Source of the DNA: JAUPTX01 sp964652835 | GTDB lineage: Bacteria > Patescibacteriota > Minisyncoccia > Phycocordibacterales > CSBR16-119 | Assembly (NCBI GenBank): GCA_964652835.1 | Contig: CAZZCB010000009.1 | Span: 1 to 20,389 of the forward strand | DNA: 20,389 nucleotides | Reading direction: 5' to 3' | Part shown: positions 7,615 through 14,115 of the stretch, piece by piece | Position numbering within the stretch: the first letter of the stretch is position 1 | How the letters are laid out: the number at the start of each line of letters is the position of its first letter | Made by a program: the position numbers and the translations under genes | Notes under the pieces: model-generated | What the model saw: only the letters and a program-made list of their open reading frames with translations | Databases searched by the model: none | Told to the model about the DNA's origin: nothing

Positions 7615-7809
7615 CTATGGTTTGTACTGATCTTCGATGTGATCAGGAACTTTGTAAGTCCTTTCCGAAGACGCAGCTCCGACATACCCATCTGCGAACG
7701 CGGCAGATGAATACATTCCTCTCGTTCCCTTGGGCGGAGCGCTATCGCTCACTACTTTTTCATGATCAGCAGGAACTGCGGTTTTGGGTTCTTCTATTTC
7801 TTTTTTCAT
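7615..7809 (-). CDS. Small hydrophilic protein, 64 aa
   Basis: Not recognised. The 64-aa product is polar, rich in Ala, Ser, Pro and charged residues, with no membrane segment or cysteine, and looks largely disordered. The case for a real gene rests on context: a consensus TATAAT on the same strand (7836-7841) about 27 nt upstream, a strong terminator just after the stop, and an ordinary ATG. An antisense ORF of similar size (7617-7811) has no such signals. It lies between tRNA-Ile and ftsH, all on the minus strand, but the ftsH terminator makes it an independent unit. Confidence 0.6.
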   Translation of the reverse strand: MKKEIEEPKTAVPADHEKVVSDSAPPKGTRGMYSSAAFADGYVGAASSERTYKVPDHIEDQYKP

Positions 7810-7835
7810 GATGGTGAAGGTGCTGGTACCGGTGG

Positions 7836-7841
7836 ATTATA
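7836..7841 (-). promoter_or_regulatory. -10 box for the 64-aa gene
   Basis: Minus-strand TATAAT (preceded by CGTA) predicts +1 near 7829 and a leader of about 20 nt before ATG 7809. The leader has no Shine-Dalgarno sequence. Confidence 0.5.
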
Positions 7842-7861
7842 TACGAGATTTAAATTTATAC

Positions 7862-7910
7862 AAAATAAAAAGCCGGTCCCGACGTTACGTTGGAACCGGC
7901 TTTTTATTTT
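7862..7910 (-). terminator. Terminator of ftsH, overlapping its stop codon
   Basis: A 16-bp perfect stem (7862-7877 with 7895-7910) with core GCCGGT/ACCGGC and flanking AAAATAAAAA/TTTTTATTTT. On the minus strand the 5' arm begins inside the ftsH TAA (7911-7909). The A and T tracts are symmetric, so it could work both ways. Confidence 0.9.
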
Positions 7911-9846
7911 ATTTAGCTTCTTCTTTTAAAGGTTCATCCGTCTTAGTCGGTTTAACATCTTTCTTTGGAAGCTCCTTCAAAGGAATTCCGTGTTTCTTTA
8001 AGAAGTCATTATACTCATCTTGTTCCAGAGTTTCTTTTTCAATCAATATTTTTGCCATATCATCGAGAACCGCACGCTTCTCTGTTAGAACTTTTTCTGC
8101 AGTTTTTAAACCTTCGTCGATTAATTTTTTAACTTCTTGGTCGATAGTGTCAGACATTTTTTCTGAATACTCATTTCCAAAACCTCGGCCGTACATAACT
8201 TCAGAATCTCTTCCTTCGAGAGCCACAGGACCGATAACGTCACTCATTCCCCATTTCGTAACCATAGACCGAGCAAGTCTTGAAACGACTTGTAAGTCGT
8301 TAGACGGACCAGTTGTAATATCTCCGAAAACCATTTTCTCAGCAACGTACCCTCCCAAAGTTCCAGCGATATCATCTTTAAATTCTTTTCTGTTATTTAA
8401 ATATCTTTCTTCAAGCGGAAGATTCATCGTATATCCACCAGCACGTCCACGAGAAACAATAGTAACTTTGTGAACTGGATCTGCGTTTGGAAGGACAGAC
8501 ATCACCAGCGCGTGACCAGCTTCGTGATACGCAACTATTTTTTTCTCTTCGGCGTTCATCAAGTGACTTTTTCTTTCAGGGCCAATCATAACTTTGTCTA
8601 TTGAAAGTAAAATATCATCTTGGAGAACTTTTTTTCTGTTGTCCCGAGCGGCTCGTATAGCAGCTTCGTTCATCAAAGAATAAAGATCAGCTCCAGAAAA
8701 TCCTGGCGTTCTTTCTGCAACAAGTTTTAGATTTACATCGTCTTCGAGAGGCTTCTTTCGTGCGTGGATTTTTAGGATTTCTTCTCTGTCCGCTCTGTCT
8801 GGCAGGTCAACCATAACTCTTCGGTCAAAACGGCCTGGTCTTAGAAGTGCATTGTCGAGCACGTCTGATCTGTTTGTCGCAGCGATAACTATCACTTTTT
8901 GGTTTTGTTCAAAACCGTCCATTTCTGTAAGGATCTGGTTTAGAGTCTGTTCTCGTTCATCGTTTCCACCACCCACACCACTTCCTCTTTTTCTACCAAC
9001 AGCGTCAATCTCATCTATAAACACAATAGAAGGTGCGGCTTTTTTCGCCATTCCGAAAAGGTCGCGAACGCGAGAAGCTCCGACACCAACAAACATTTCC
9101 ACAAAGTCAGAACCAGAAAGGTGAAAGAAAGGAACGTTTGCTTCTCCAGCAACAGCCCGGGCAAGAAGAGTCTTTCCTGTTCCTGGCGCACCTTCAAGTA
9201 AAACTCCTTTTGGGATGTCAGCGCCGATATCAATAAACTTTTTAGGATTTTTCAAAAAGTCTACAATCTCTTCGAGTTCTTGTTTTGCTTCTTTCACACC
9301 GGCGACATCTTTAAACGTAACTCTGTTTTTGTCGTTCGGGTCTGTTATTTTCGCTTTTGATTGTCCGAAAGAAAAAGCTTGCATCCCCTGACCTTTTGCT
9401 TGTCTCATCAAAAACCATAAAAATACAACAATGAAAATTATTGGGATAAGAATCGGTAGAAGATTTAAAATCCAAAAACCAAAACCTGATTCACTTTTGA
9501 TAGTGATGTTAGCTTTTGCTAGAGCCTCAGTCAGCACTCCGTAGTTAGAAAGAGTTTCTGTTAGCGACGCCTCTCTTTCTTTTTTAGAAATGTACTGTGT
9601 TTTTGCTTCATCGTTTAAAGTAATAGAAAGTTTATCGCCTTCAACCAAAATATCTGCTACTTGTCCTTGGTTTATCAAAGTCGAAAGAAATGAAAGAGAG
9701 ATATCTTCTGGTTTTGCCCCTTTGTTTTCTACCGCCAGAGAATACAGCGCAGTGAAAGCTAGGAAAATAAAGAAAACAGTCCAGAGTTTATTTAAAAAAC
9801 TTCCAGACTTATTGTTTTTACTTTTTTTGTTAGTATTTTTTGACAT
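7909..9846 (-). CDS. ftsH: ATP-dependent zinc metalloprotease FtsH
   Basis: A 645-aa membrane-anchored AAA+ protease that degrades misassembled membrane proteins and short-lived regulators. Two membrane helices (about 22-38 and 124-147) flank an extracytoplasmic segment. The AAA domain has Walker A GAPGTGKT (219-226), Walker B FIDEID (276-281) and the second region of homology with arginine fingers (ATNRSDVLDNALLRPGRFDRR, split as ATNRSDVLDNAL and LRPGRFDRR). The M41 zinc motif is HEAGH (441-445), with the third ligand in the SNDLQ segment. The aromatic pore loop appears as MFVGVGASRVRDLF. The C-terminal tail is Lys/Glu/Pro-rich and probably disordered. It is divergent from smpB with 73 bp between the starts. 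Length and motifs are typical. Confidence 0.98.
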   Translation of the reverse strand: MSKNTNKKSKNNKSGSFLNKLWTVFFIFLAFTALYSLAVENKGAKPEDISLSFLSTLINQGQVADILVEGDKLSITLNDEAKTQYISKKEREASLTETLSNYGVLTEALAKANITIKSESGFGFWILNLLPILIPIIFIVVFLWFLMRQAKGQGMQAFSFGQSKAKITDPNDKNRVTFKDVAGVKEAKQELEEIVDFLKNPKKFIDIGADIPKGVLLEGAPGTGKTLLARAVAGEANVPFFHLSGSDFVEMFVGVGASRVRDLFGMAKKAAPSIVFIDEIDAVGRKRGSGVGGGNDEREQTLNQILTEMDGFEQNQKVIVIAATNRSDVLDNALLRPGRFDRRVMVDLPDRADREEILKIHARKKPLEDDVNLKLVAERTPGFSGADLYSLMNEAAIRAARDNRKKVLQDDILLSIDKVMIGPERKSHLMNAEEKKIVAYHEAGHALVMSVLPNADPVHKVTIVSRGRAGGYTMNLPLEERYLNNRKEFKDDIAGTLGGYVAEKMVFGDITTGPSNDLQVVSRLARSMVTKWGMSDVIGPVALEGRDSEVMYGRGFGNEYSEKMSDTIDQEVKKLIDEGLKTAEKVLTEKRAVLDDMAKILIEKETLEQDEYNDFLKKHGIPLKELPKKDVKPTKTDEPLKEEAK

Positions 9847-9884
9847 TTGATTTATTTGCTAAACTTTGGCTTAATTGTCGTGTC

Positions 9885-9890
9885 ATTATA
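9885..9890 (-). promoter_or_regulatory. Candidate -10 box for ftsH
   Basis: Minus-strand TATAAT predicts +1 near 9878 and a leader of about 30 nt. The leader lacks a Shine-Dalgarno sequence but ends AAATAAATCAA before ATG, nearly the same as the AAATAAATCAG before the alternative ATG at 630. Confidence 0.5.
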
Positions 9891-9893
9891 CAA

Positions 9894-9919
9894 TATAATG
9901 AGCTTAATATAAATACCCT
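9894..9919 (+). promoter_or_regulatory. smpB promoter region, two -10 boxes
   Basis: TATAAA (9908-9913), then TACCCT and ATG 9920 give the 6-nt spacing of a leaderless start. A second TATAAT (9894-9899) would give a leader of about 14 nt. The region also carries the divergent ftsH -10. Confidence 0.65.
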
Positions 9920-10366
9920 ATGACTTTACTTCAAAAAAACAAAAAAGCGAGCTTTAACTACGAGATTCTAGAGAAATACACTGGAGGTCTTTCGCTTTTT
10001 GGATTTGAGGTAAAAACTGTAAAACAAAATATAGGTGGATCAATAAGTGAGGCCTATGTGAAGATAAAGGGCGACGAGGTTTTCTTGGTAGGAGCTCATA
10101 TTCCGCCATATCAGCCTAAAAACACACCGGTAGAATACGACCCATATAGAGAAAGAAAAATACTTTTGAGCAGAAAAGAGATTGAAGAACTAAAAAAAAA
10201 GGTAAAAGAATCTAACTTGACAATAGTGCCTATTTCGTTGTATAATAAAGGTAGGTATGTGAAGATTGATATTGCTTTGGCGCGCGGTAAGAAAACCGTA
10301 GACAAACGTCAGAGTATAAAGAAGAGGGACATGGAAAGAGACTTAGGTCGAAGACTTAAGAACTAA
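9920..10366 (+). CDS. smpB: SsrA-binding protein SmpB
   Basis: A 148-aa RNA-binding protein that partners tmRNA in trans-translation, delivering it to ribosomes stalled on broken mRNA. The family pattern is clear: KKASFNYEILEKYTGGLSLFGFEVKTVK at the N terminus (written here as a region, residues 8-35), the GGSISEAYVKI strand, a basic YNKGRYVKIDIALARGKK stretch and the C-terminal tail ending KRDMERDLGRRLKN, which becomes helical in the mRNA channel. Length is normal. ATG 9920 is preceded by TATAAA with 6-nt spacing. Its partner ssrA starts 55 nt downstream on the same strand, so both may share one transcript. Confidence 0.97.
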   Translation: MTLLQKNKKASFNYEILEKYTGGLSLFGFEVKTVKQNIGGSISEAYVKIKGDEVFLVGAHIPPYQPKNTPVEYDPYRERKILLSRKEIEELKKKVKESNLTIVPISLYNKGRYVKIDIALARGKKTVDKRQSIKKRDMERDLGRRLKN

Positions 10367-10421
10367 CCTCCTTCCCTGCGAGTCTTTCGCTAAAACATGA
10401 GAATTTATTTGTCGTGTTTTA

Positions 10422-10800
10422 GGGGATGATTGGTCTTGATATTTGAAAATTTTTAATAAGCGCATGTAAAGCTTTGGTAACTTTTTAAACTGCCTTAAAA
10501 CCTTAGATGCAAAATCTAACGGATTAGTAAAATCTCCAATCCAAAAGGTTAGAGGTTTTGCTCCAGCTTTCGCTTAAATAGCGGCTGGTGCTCACAAGCT
10601 CGACTTCCGATAAAGCCTGTGAGTATCATAAAATCGGAATAAGCTTCTGGCGTTCTCGCCCAGCGGACAAAAATAAAGAGATCGACTTATAATTGTTTTG
10701 TTTGTTCTTAAGGTTATAAGTTTAAATCAAAAAATAAACTAAACATGTAGACCCTTATTAAAAACTCATTTACACGCGGGTTCGATTCCCGCCATCTCCA
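10422..10800 (+). ncRNA. ssrA: Transfer-messenger RNA (tmRNA)
   Basis: A 379-nt one-piece tmRNA. The 5' end GGGGATG (10422-10428) pairs with CATCTCC (10793-10799), with one G-U wobble; the discriminator is A10800 and CCA is not encoded. The T-arm GCGGG-TTCGATT-CCCGC is intact. The resume codon is most likely GCA 10509, preceded by TTAGAT (compare TAGTC in E. coli), giving a 22-aa tag that starts AKSNGLV and ends FAPAFA before TAA 10575-10577. After the tag lies an H-type pseudoknot: CTCACA/TGTGAG interlocked with TTCCGAT/ATCGGAA. The tag is long compared with the 10-aa E. coli tag and ends in AFA rather than LAA. smpB lies directly upstream and a terminator directly downstream. Confidence 0.95.
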
Positions 10801-10814
10801 CTCGTAAAAACATT

Positions 10815-10841
10815 GGCGCCTTTTCGGCGCTTTTGTTTTTT
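10815..10841 (+). terminator. Terminator of ssrA
   Basis: GCGCC-TTTTC-GGCGC followed by TTTTGTTTTTT, 15 nt after the mature tmRNA end. Confidence 0.88.
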
Positions 10842-10889
10842 GAGTGGAGATGAGGAGCTGAAGTTTTTCAGCTCTGTGCGGGAATCGAA
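10842..10889 (-). repeat. Interrupted inverted copy of the tmRNA 3' end
   Basis: GAGTGGAGATG (10842-10852) is the exact reverse complement of 10793-10803, and GCGGGAATCGAA (10878-10889) of 10781-10792. These two blocks are contiguous in ssrA (23 nt: half the T-arm, the acceptor strand and 3 flanking bases) but are separated here by 25 nt that contain a perfect 8-bp hairpin (10855-10862 with 10867-10874). Read on the minus strand it is a T-arm and an acceptor 3' strand split by an inserted hairpin. The matching 5' acceptor is not evident, so it is not an intact tRNA or tmRNA. Confidence 0.75.
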
Positions 10890-11034
10890 AACCGCAGCGT
10901 TATGCGAATGCAATGAGCATCGCGAGGTGGGGTAGAGAGTACTTAGGCTTTTTCGAAAACCTGAGAAAAAGACTTAGTAACTCGTGACCGATCCGCCATC
11001 TTGTGCAACGAGTGAGACAGCGAAACATCCCACC
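10855..11034. other. Structured non-coding region after ssrA (candidate RNA)
   Basis: No convincing ORF lies in 10842-11080. Successive foldable helices can be read: 10855-10862/10867-10874 (8 bp), TGCGG/CCGCA around the T-loop-like stretch near 10877-10896, GCGAATGC/GCATCGC (10904-10911 with 10917-10923, one bulge), 10940-10954/10965-10979 (13 of 15 pairs) and ACTCGT/ACGAGT (10980-10985 with 11008-11013). The last two are enclosed by GGTGGG/CCCACC (10926-10931 with 11029-11034). The sequence is unlike the flanking AT-rich spacers. I cannot tell the strand or whether it is transcribed; a decayed mobile-element end is the main alternative. Confidence 0.4.
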
Positions 11035-11080
11035 CTTCCCTTCACCCTCCAAAAATGCTTAAATAAATAAAAACAGGACA

Positions 11081-11380
11081 ATGAAAATCACGCCACGACC
11101 TTACCACACACTTGAGCAGACCTCCTTCACTGTTACGTTCAACGAAGGAATGTCACAGAACAACAAAACCCAAGTACTTTCCATATTCACGACCACTAAA
11201 AGAGAGGGCGTGAAAGTAAACGAGAAAAAAATGACAGTTACCGTAACAGACGGATACATCGAAAGAAGAATTGGAAGCGAGACCATCACCGGTTTCAAAA
11301 CCAAGTGTGGGATGTCATTTATGCCATCTACAACATTCACGAAATCCGTGACTGACGAGAAAGGAAGACCGATACTTTAA
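11081..11380 (+). CDS. Hypothetical protein, 99 aa
   Basis: Not recognised. A 99-aa, Thr/Lys-rich, beta-strand-like soluble protein with one cysteine, no signal peptide and no membrane segment. Evidence for a gene: an ATG with the AAAAACAGGACAATG context shared with the gene at 12222, and a very strong terminator 18 nt after the stop. It is the first gene of the accessory block behind ssrA. The antisense ORF (11101-11340) has no comparable signals. Confidence 0.65.
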   Translation: MKITPRPYHTLEQTSFTVTFNEGMSQNNKTQVLSIFTTTKREGVKVNEKKMTVTVTDGYIERRIGSETITGFKTKCGMSFMPSTTFTKSVTDEKGRPIL

Positions 11381-11397
11381 TCCTCTGACACCACCCC

Positions 11398-11427
11398 AGC
11401 GCAGGCCCCGGCCTGCGCTCTTTTTTT
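11398..11427 (+). terminator. Terminator of the 99-aa gene
   Basis: AGCGCAGGCC-CC-GGCCTGCGCT, a 10-bp perfect stem, followed by C and seven Ts. Confidence 0.93.
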
Positions 11428-11430
11428 ATA

Positions 11431-11459
11431 AAAGAAAAAGCCCCGCCTTTCGGCGGGGC
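11431..11459 (-). terminator. Terminator of the minus-strand gene pair
   Basis: On the minus strand GGCGGGG within GCCCCGCC/GGCGGGGC (8 bp, TTTC loop), followed by TTTTTCTTTT. It lies back to back with the plus-strand terminator at 11398-11427, insulating two convergent units. Confidence 0.88.
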
Positions 11460-11479
11460 CTTCGACCAATCGCTAGATG

Positions 11480-11707
11480 CTAGCGTGGTCTATGCTCTTC
11501 AATTCCTCGCTTTGCTAGGACTTCTTCTGGGCACACTCCTCGGTCACGAGAAGAACACCAATGCCTTTCGTCACAGAAGTCACTAAGCGGAATGAATGTG
11601 CGCTCAAGGTGAGTCACGATCTCCCCACCCTCTTCTTTGCTCCGGACGACCTTCATGACAGGACGTTGATCAAGAGCTTGACCAATGATCCTTGTTGCTA
11701 GTTCCAT
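11480..11707 (-). CDS. Hypothetical protein, 75 aa
   Basis: Not recognised. A 75-aa charged protein with three cysteines and a histidine in the middle (CDERHWCSSRDRGVC), which might bind a metal; that is speculation. ATG 11707 overlaps the last 10 nt of the upstream 80-aa membrane protein gene in another frame, so translation is probably coupled. A terminator follows about 20 nt after the stop. These two linked signals make the minus strand credible. Confidence 0.55.
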   Translation of the reverse strand: MELATRIIGQALDQRPVMKVVRSKEEGGEIVTHLERTFIPLSDFCDERHWCSSRDRGVCPEEVLAKRGIEEHRPR

Positions 11708-11940
11708 TTGTATGGCTTGTTGGGGTTCGGTTTTACGGGCATTTCAAGAGCCTTGTCGGCGCGCGAGCGAGGGTACGCAACAAAGACGCGATAGATTATC
11801 CAGCCACAAAAGATGGTGGAGAATATCAGGAGCGCAACGCCTACAATTGGGTGCAACTGAAGAAACCAGTTCCACAGCCTCCCAGCCCCGTGACCCACAA
11901 GGTCAAAGAGTTGTGAAAATCGGTATGTTAGCTGATCCAT
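11698..11940 (-). CDS. Small membrane protein, 80 aa
   Basis: Not recognised. An 80-aa protein with an amphipathic N-terminal part, one clear membrane helix (about residues 31-53: IVGVALLIFSTIFCGWIIYR region) and a basic, proline-rich tail. An in-frame TGA two codons upstream fixes ATG 11940 as the first possible start. It is followed, with a 10-nt overlap, by the 75-aa gene. Two plus-strand ORFs lie over it (11685-11942, 11692-11916), but they look compositionally random. Its ATG shares the CATG palindrome with the possible divergent gene at 11939. Confidence 0.55.
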   Translation of the reverse strand: MDQLTYRFSQLFDLVGHGAGRLWNWFLQLHPIVGVALLIFSTIFCGWIIYRVFVAYPRSRADKALEMPVKPNPNKPYKWN

Positions 11941-12139
11941 GACTTTTCAGGATTTGGTTTTACTGCGTGAAAAGAGACGGGGCTTTATTGCGGCCATTGT
12001 GGCGACAATGATTGACGCCGGTGGGCACAAAAAGCCAAAAACAAGAAGCACCTTTAAGGCAACTTCAGAATACGTTGCTAACGTGTCCATGGTTATGAAT
12101 TTGGTGAAAGAACAGGTTCCAGATGAGAGATTATGGTAA
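11939..12139 (+). CDS. Possible small protein, 66 aa
   Basis: Not recognised. A 66-aa ORF starting MTFQDLVLLREKRRG, with an in-frame TGA just upstream of the ATG. Codon choice resembles that of the neighbouring accessory genes, and there is no competing minus-strand ORF over most of it. However, no promoter or ribosome binding site is visible and its start codon overlaps that of the divergent 80-aa gene. Real gene or remnant; I cannot decide. Confidence 0.35.
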   Translation: MTFQDLVLLREKRRGFIAAIVATMIDAGGHKKPKTRSTFKATSEYVANVSMVMNLVKEQVPDERLW

Positions 12140-12174
12140 AAAAAATAGTTTTTGTCAACTTTAAAAATCAGCCC

Positions 12175-12203
12175 TTGTTAATTATTAAATAAAAGTATTT
12201 AAT
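12175..12203 (+). promoter_or_regulatory. Promoter for the 144-aa secreted-protein gene
   Basis: TTGTTA, 17 nt, TTTAAT. Predicted +1 is near 12210, giving a leader of about 12 nt before ATG 12222. Confidence 0.45.
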
Positions 12204-12221
12204 AGAAGAAAAAACAGACCA

Positions 12222-12656
12222 ATGAAAAAGCTCATTCTTATCCTGCTGGTTATCTTCTCAGAAAAACCAGCCACGTTCGCCCAAAGCGACTCAACCTTAA
12301 AGGAGCAATACCGACTGTTCAAGAAACTGGAATTCGAGCAGTACGAAAAAGCCATGATCTTGGAAAAATCTCTGTTTGAATATTTCTACAAACAAAACCG
12401 CACAGGGAGAGAGGTAGCCTCTGAATACATCGATTTTGCAAACAAAGCTATCGAGAGATGGAAAGTTGTGCTGGACAACCCAGATGTGTTGTTTGCAGAG
12501 ATGACAACACTCGAGATAGTGGAGATGGTGAAGAAAAACACCCGCGAAGACCAAGATGCAGAAAAGCGTATCGAAGAGCTCAAGGAAAAACTAAGAGCAC
12601 AGATCAGGGAGCATATACAAAAGCTCTCGGAAGATATCAGAGAACTCTCGGGCTAG
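12222..12656 (+). CDS. Secreted coiled-coil protein, 144 aa
   Basis: Not recognised. The N terminus is a signal peptide: MKK, hydrophobic LILILLVIF, then a probable signal peptidase I site after TFA. The mature part (about 123 aa) is almost entirely charged helix. A likely coiled coil covers about residues 95-142, with heptad-like leucines and isoleucines (EKRIEELKEKLRAQI). There are no cysteines. It is expected outside the cytoplasmic membrane, perhaps as a structural or chaperone-like factor; that is a guess. ATG 12222 shares the AAAAACAG..CAATGAAAA context with the gene at 11081. A terminator begins 7 nt after the stop. Confidence 0.75.
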   Translation: MKKLILILLVIFSEKPATFAQSDSTLKEQYRLFKKLEFEQYEKAMILEKSLFEYFYKQNRTGREVASEYIDFANKAIERWKVVLDNPDVLFAEMTTLEIVEMVKKNTREDQDAEKRIEELKEKLRAQIREHIQKLSEDIRELSG

Positions 12657-12662
12657 CGCCCA

Positions 12663-12694
12663 GCCCTCCGCCAAAAAGTGGAGGGCTTTTGTTT
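12663..12694 (+). terminator. Terminator of the secreted-protein gene
   Basis: GCCCTCC, a 10-nt loop, GGAGGGC, then TTTTGTTT. The T-run merges into the TTGACA (12693-12698) of the next promoter. Confidence 0.9.
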
Positions 12695-12748
12695 GACAAA
12701 ACTATGTTTTTATGATAATAAATACCTAAACAGTCTAGGCTAATTAGC
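12693..12748 (+). promoter_or_regulatory. Promoter and possible operator of the MYG1-like gene
   Basis: TTGACA (12693-12698), 17 nt, TAATAA (12716-12721, preceded by TGA): a standard sigma-70-type promoter and one of the few with a consensus -35 here. Predicted +1 is near 12728, with a leader of about 58 nt. The leader contains the perfect 10-bp palindrome GCTAATTAGC (12739-12748), which could be an operator. Confidence 0.65.
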
Positions 12749-12785
12749 GCGGCGCACATTCACAGAAAAACCAAAAAGTCACCAA

Positions 12786-14054
12786 ATGAAAAAGAGTGGA
12801 ATTGACGTAACCAAGTCCAGCATTGGACAAATACAGGAAGCGGTAAGAAGGGGCGCCCCCCTGCTCAACGTCACTTCTGTGGCAACCCATGTATGGCCAC
12901 ACTTGGACGAAATTGCGGCACTTGTACTGCTGACGATGTACGGGGAACGAGCCTTCCCTGGAATATCAGAGAGCTTCGAGCTTGTCTCCCTATCAAGCTA
13001 CGAAACCCGTAGGTCATACGGGGACAACGCATGGTATCCACTTCTGAGTGAGGGAATTCTCACAGTAGGAACTGGTGGAGGGCCTCTCGACGACCATTAC
13101 GAAGGTGGTAGATCGAAAAAAGAAGGAAGCGCCACTGAACGTGTCGCCTACTTCTTAGGTATCGAAAAAGAGCCTGAGATAGAGCACCTAATAAGGTACG
13201 TGGAATACACCGACAATAACGGTGACAACCCGAACCTAACGGGAGGTTCCGGAGAGACAGCCAGGTCAGCTCAGAACTTCATGCTAGCAACAAGCATCAA
13301 ATCCACATGGAGGATGATGAGGCAGCAAAAAAGAGAGGTTGACTTCATCCAGAAAATGAAGGAATTCATGGAGACGATCAGGCTTCACATACTTGATCAA
13401 AAGTCCTTCATCGGCGAGACAGGCAAGGTTCTGTCCCAGTCAACGAGGATCCCCCTGGAACTCATGTCGAGCAACAGGATCACAGATCCTGTACTTGCTG
13501 TTATAAGAAGCGATGAAGAAAGAGCTTCTGACATAGTGAGGTCGAGCTGGGGAAAGAATACTGTGGCGGCAACACTCCAAATAATGTCGAATGGACAGTT
13601 TTATCTGTCTGTGGCGACCAAAAACGGAGGGGTGCCCGTCTCCCAGGTTGACGATCTGGTCAAGGCCATCCGGTCAGAAATCATCCGATGGAAGAACCGT
13701 GGAGGTGAGAACAACATCAGAAACGACTGGAGGGAAACCCAAAAAGAGGGTTACCACATGGGAACTGATGAGCTCTACTACTTCCGCAAGGGTTCAATGG
13801 TGTTCAACGGATCATTAACCCAGCCCGATGTGCCAGGACTTGTTGGAGAGAACCGGAAGAAGTTCCCTTTGACGGAAAAAGATCTGGTGGATATCGTAAG
13901 GATCGCTCTCGAGGACCAATACTGGCCCAAAGAGTCCAGGAATGAGTGCTCATCGGGAAAGTGTCCAGCGAAGACACCTGGAAGCAATTTCCGTTGCCCG
14001 ATCTATCATTTTGGACTTTATCGTTGCTACCAAAACCGAAATTCGGATAAGTAG
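12786..14054 (+). CDS. MYG1-like (DHH-related) putative metal-dependent phosphoesterase
   Basis: A 422-aa soluble protein. Residues 34-43 (THVWPHLDEI) resemble the H-x-x-x-H-x-D-E metal motif at the start of MYG1 family proteins, and GGGPLDDHYEGG (97-108) resembles the later D-H-H motif. MYG1 proteins are DHH-related nucleases/phosphoesterases, so a metal-dependent hydrolase is plausible; the match is by eye and distant. The C terminus carries four cysteines (388, 393, 404, 414) that could form a zinc site, not a general MYG1 feature as far as I know. Arginine is mostly AGG here, unlike recG or ftsH, which suggests foreign origin or a different expression class. It has its own promoter, a 58-nt leader with a palindrome, and a terminator. 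Confidence 0.6.
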   Translation: MKKSGIDVTKSSIGQIQEAVRRGAPLLNVTSVATHVWPHLDEIAALVLLTMYGERAFPGISESFELVSLSSYETRRSYGDNAWYPLLSEGILTVGTGGGPLDDHYEGGRSKKEGSATERVAYFLGIEKEPEIEHLIRYVEYTDNNGDNPNLTGGSGETARSAQNFMLATSIKSTWRMMRQQKREVDFIQKMKEFMETIRLHILDQKSFIGETGKVLSQSTRIPLELMSSNRITDPVLAVIRSDEERASDIVRSSWGKNTVAATLQIMSNGQFYLSVATKNGGVPVSQVDDLVKAIRSEIIRWKNRGGENNIRNDWRETQKEGYHMGTDELYYFRKGSMVFNGSLTQPDVPGLVGENRKKFPLTEKDLVDIVRIALEDQYWPKESRNECSSGKCPAKTPGSNFRCPIYHFGLYRCYQNRNSDK

Positions 14055-14075
14055 CAACGAAAAACCACACAAAGG

Positions 14076-14105
14076 AAAACCCCGCGCCACAATGCGGGGT
14101 TTTTT
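14076..14105. terminator. Terminator of the MYG1-like gene, probably bidirectional
   Basis: AAAACCCCGC, an 8-nt loop, GCGGGGTTTTTT. The A and T flanks are symmetric, so it could also end truB transcription arriving on the minus strand. Confidence 0.9.
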
Positions 14106-14115
14106 CATTCCTTTT

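Noticed and set aside
7784..8473. 229-aa plus-strand ORF over ftsH
   Set aside because: Antisense to a fully conserved FtsH; composition (Ser/Phe/Leu-rich) is typical of a shadow frame.
10401..10421. Dedicated ssrA promoter
   Set aside because: No good -10 at the right distance from 10422; co-transcription with smpB and processing is equally likely.
10789..11001. Direct repeat CCGCCATCT as attL/attR of an integrated element
   Set aside because: Only 9 nt (13 with a gap), and the enclosed 200 bp has no integrase or gene; not enough to call an attachment pair.
11685..11942. Plus-strand ORFs over the 80-aa membrane protein (11685-11942 and 11692-11916)
   Set aside because: No promoter, terminator or plausible protein character; the minus-strand pair has a TM helix, coupling overlap and a terminator.
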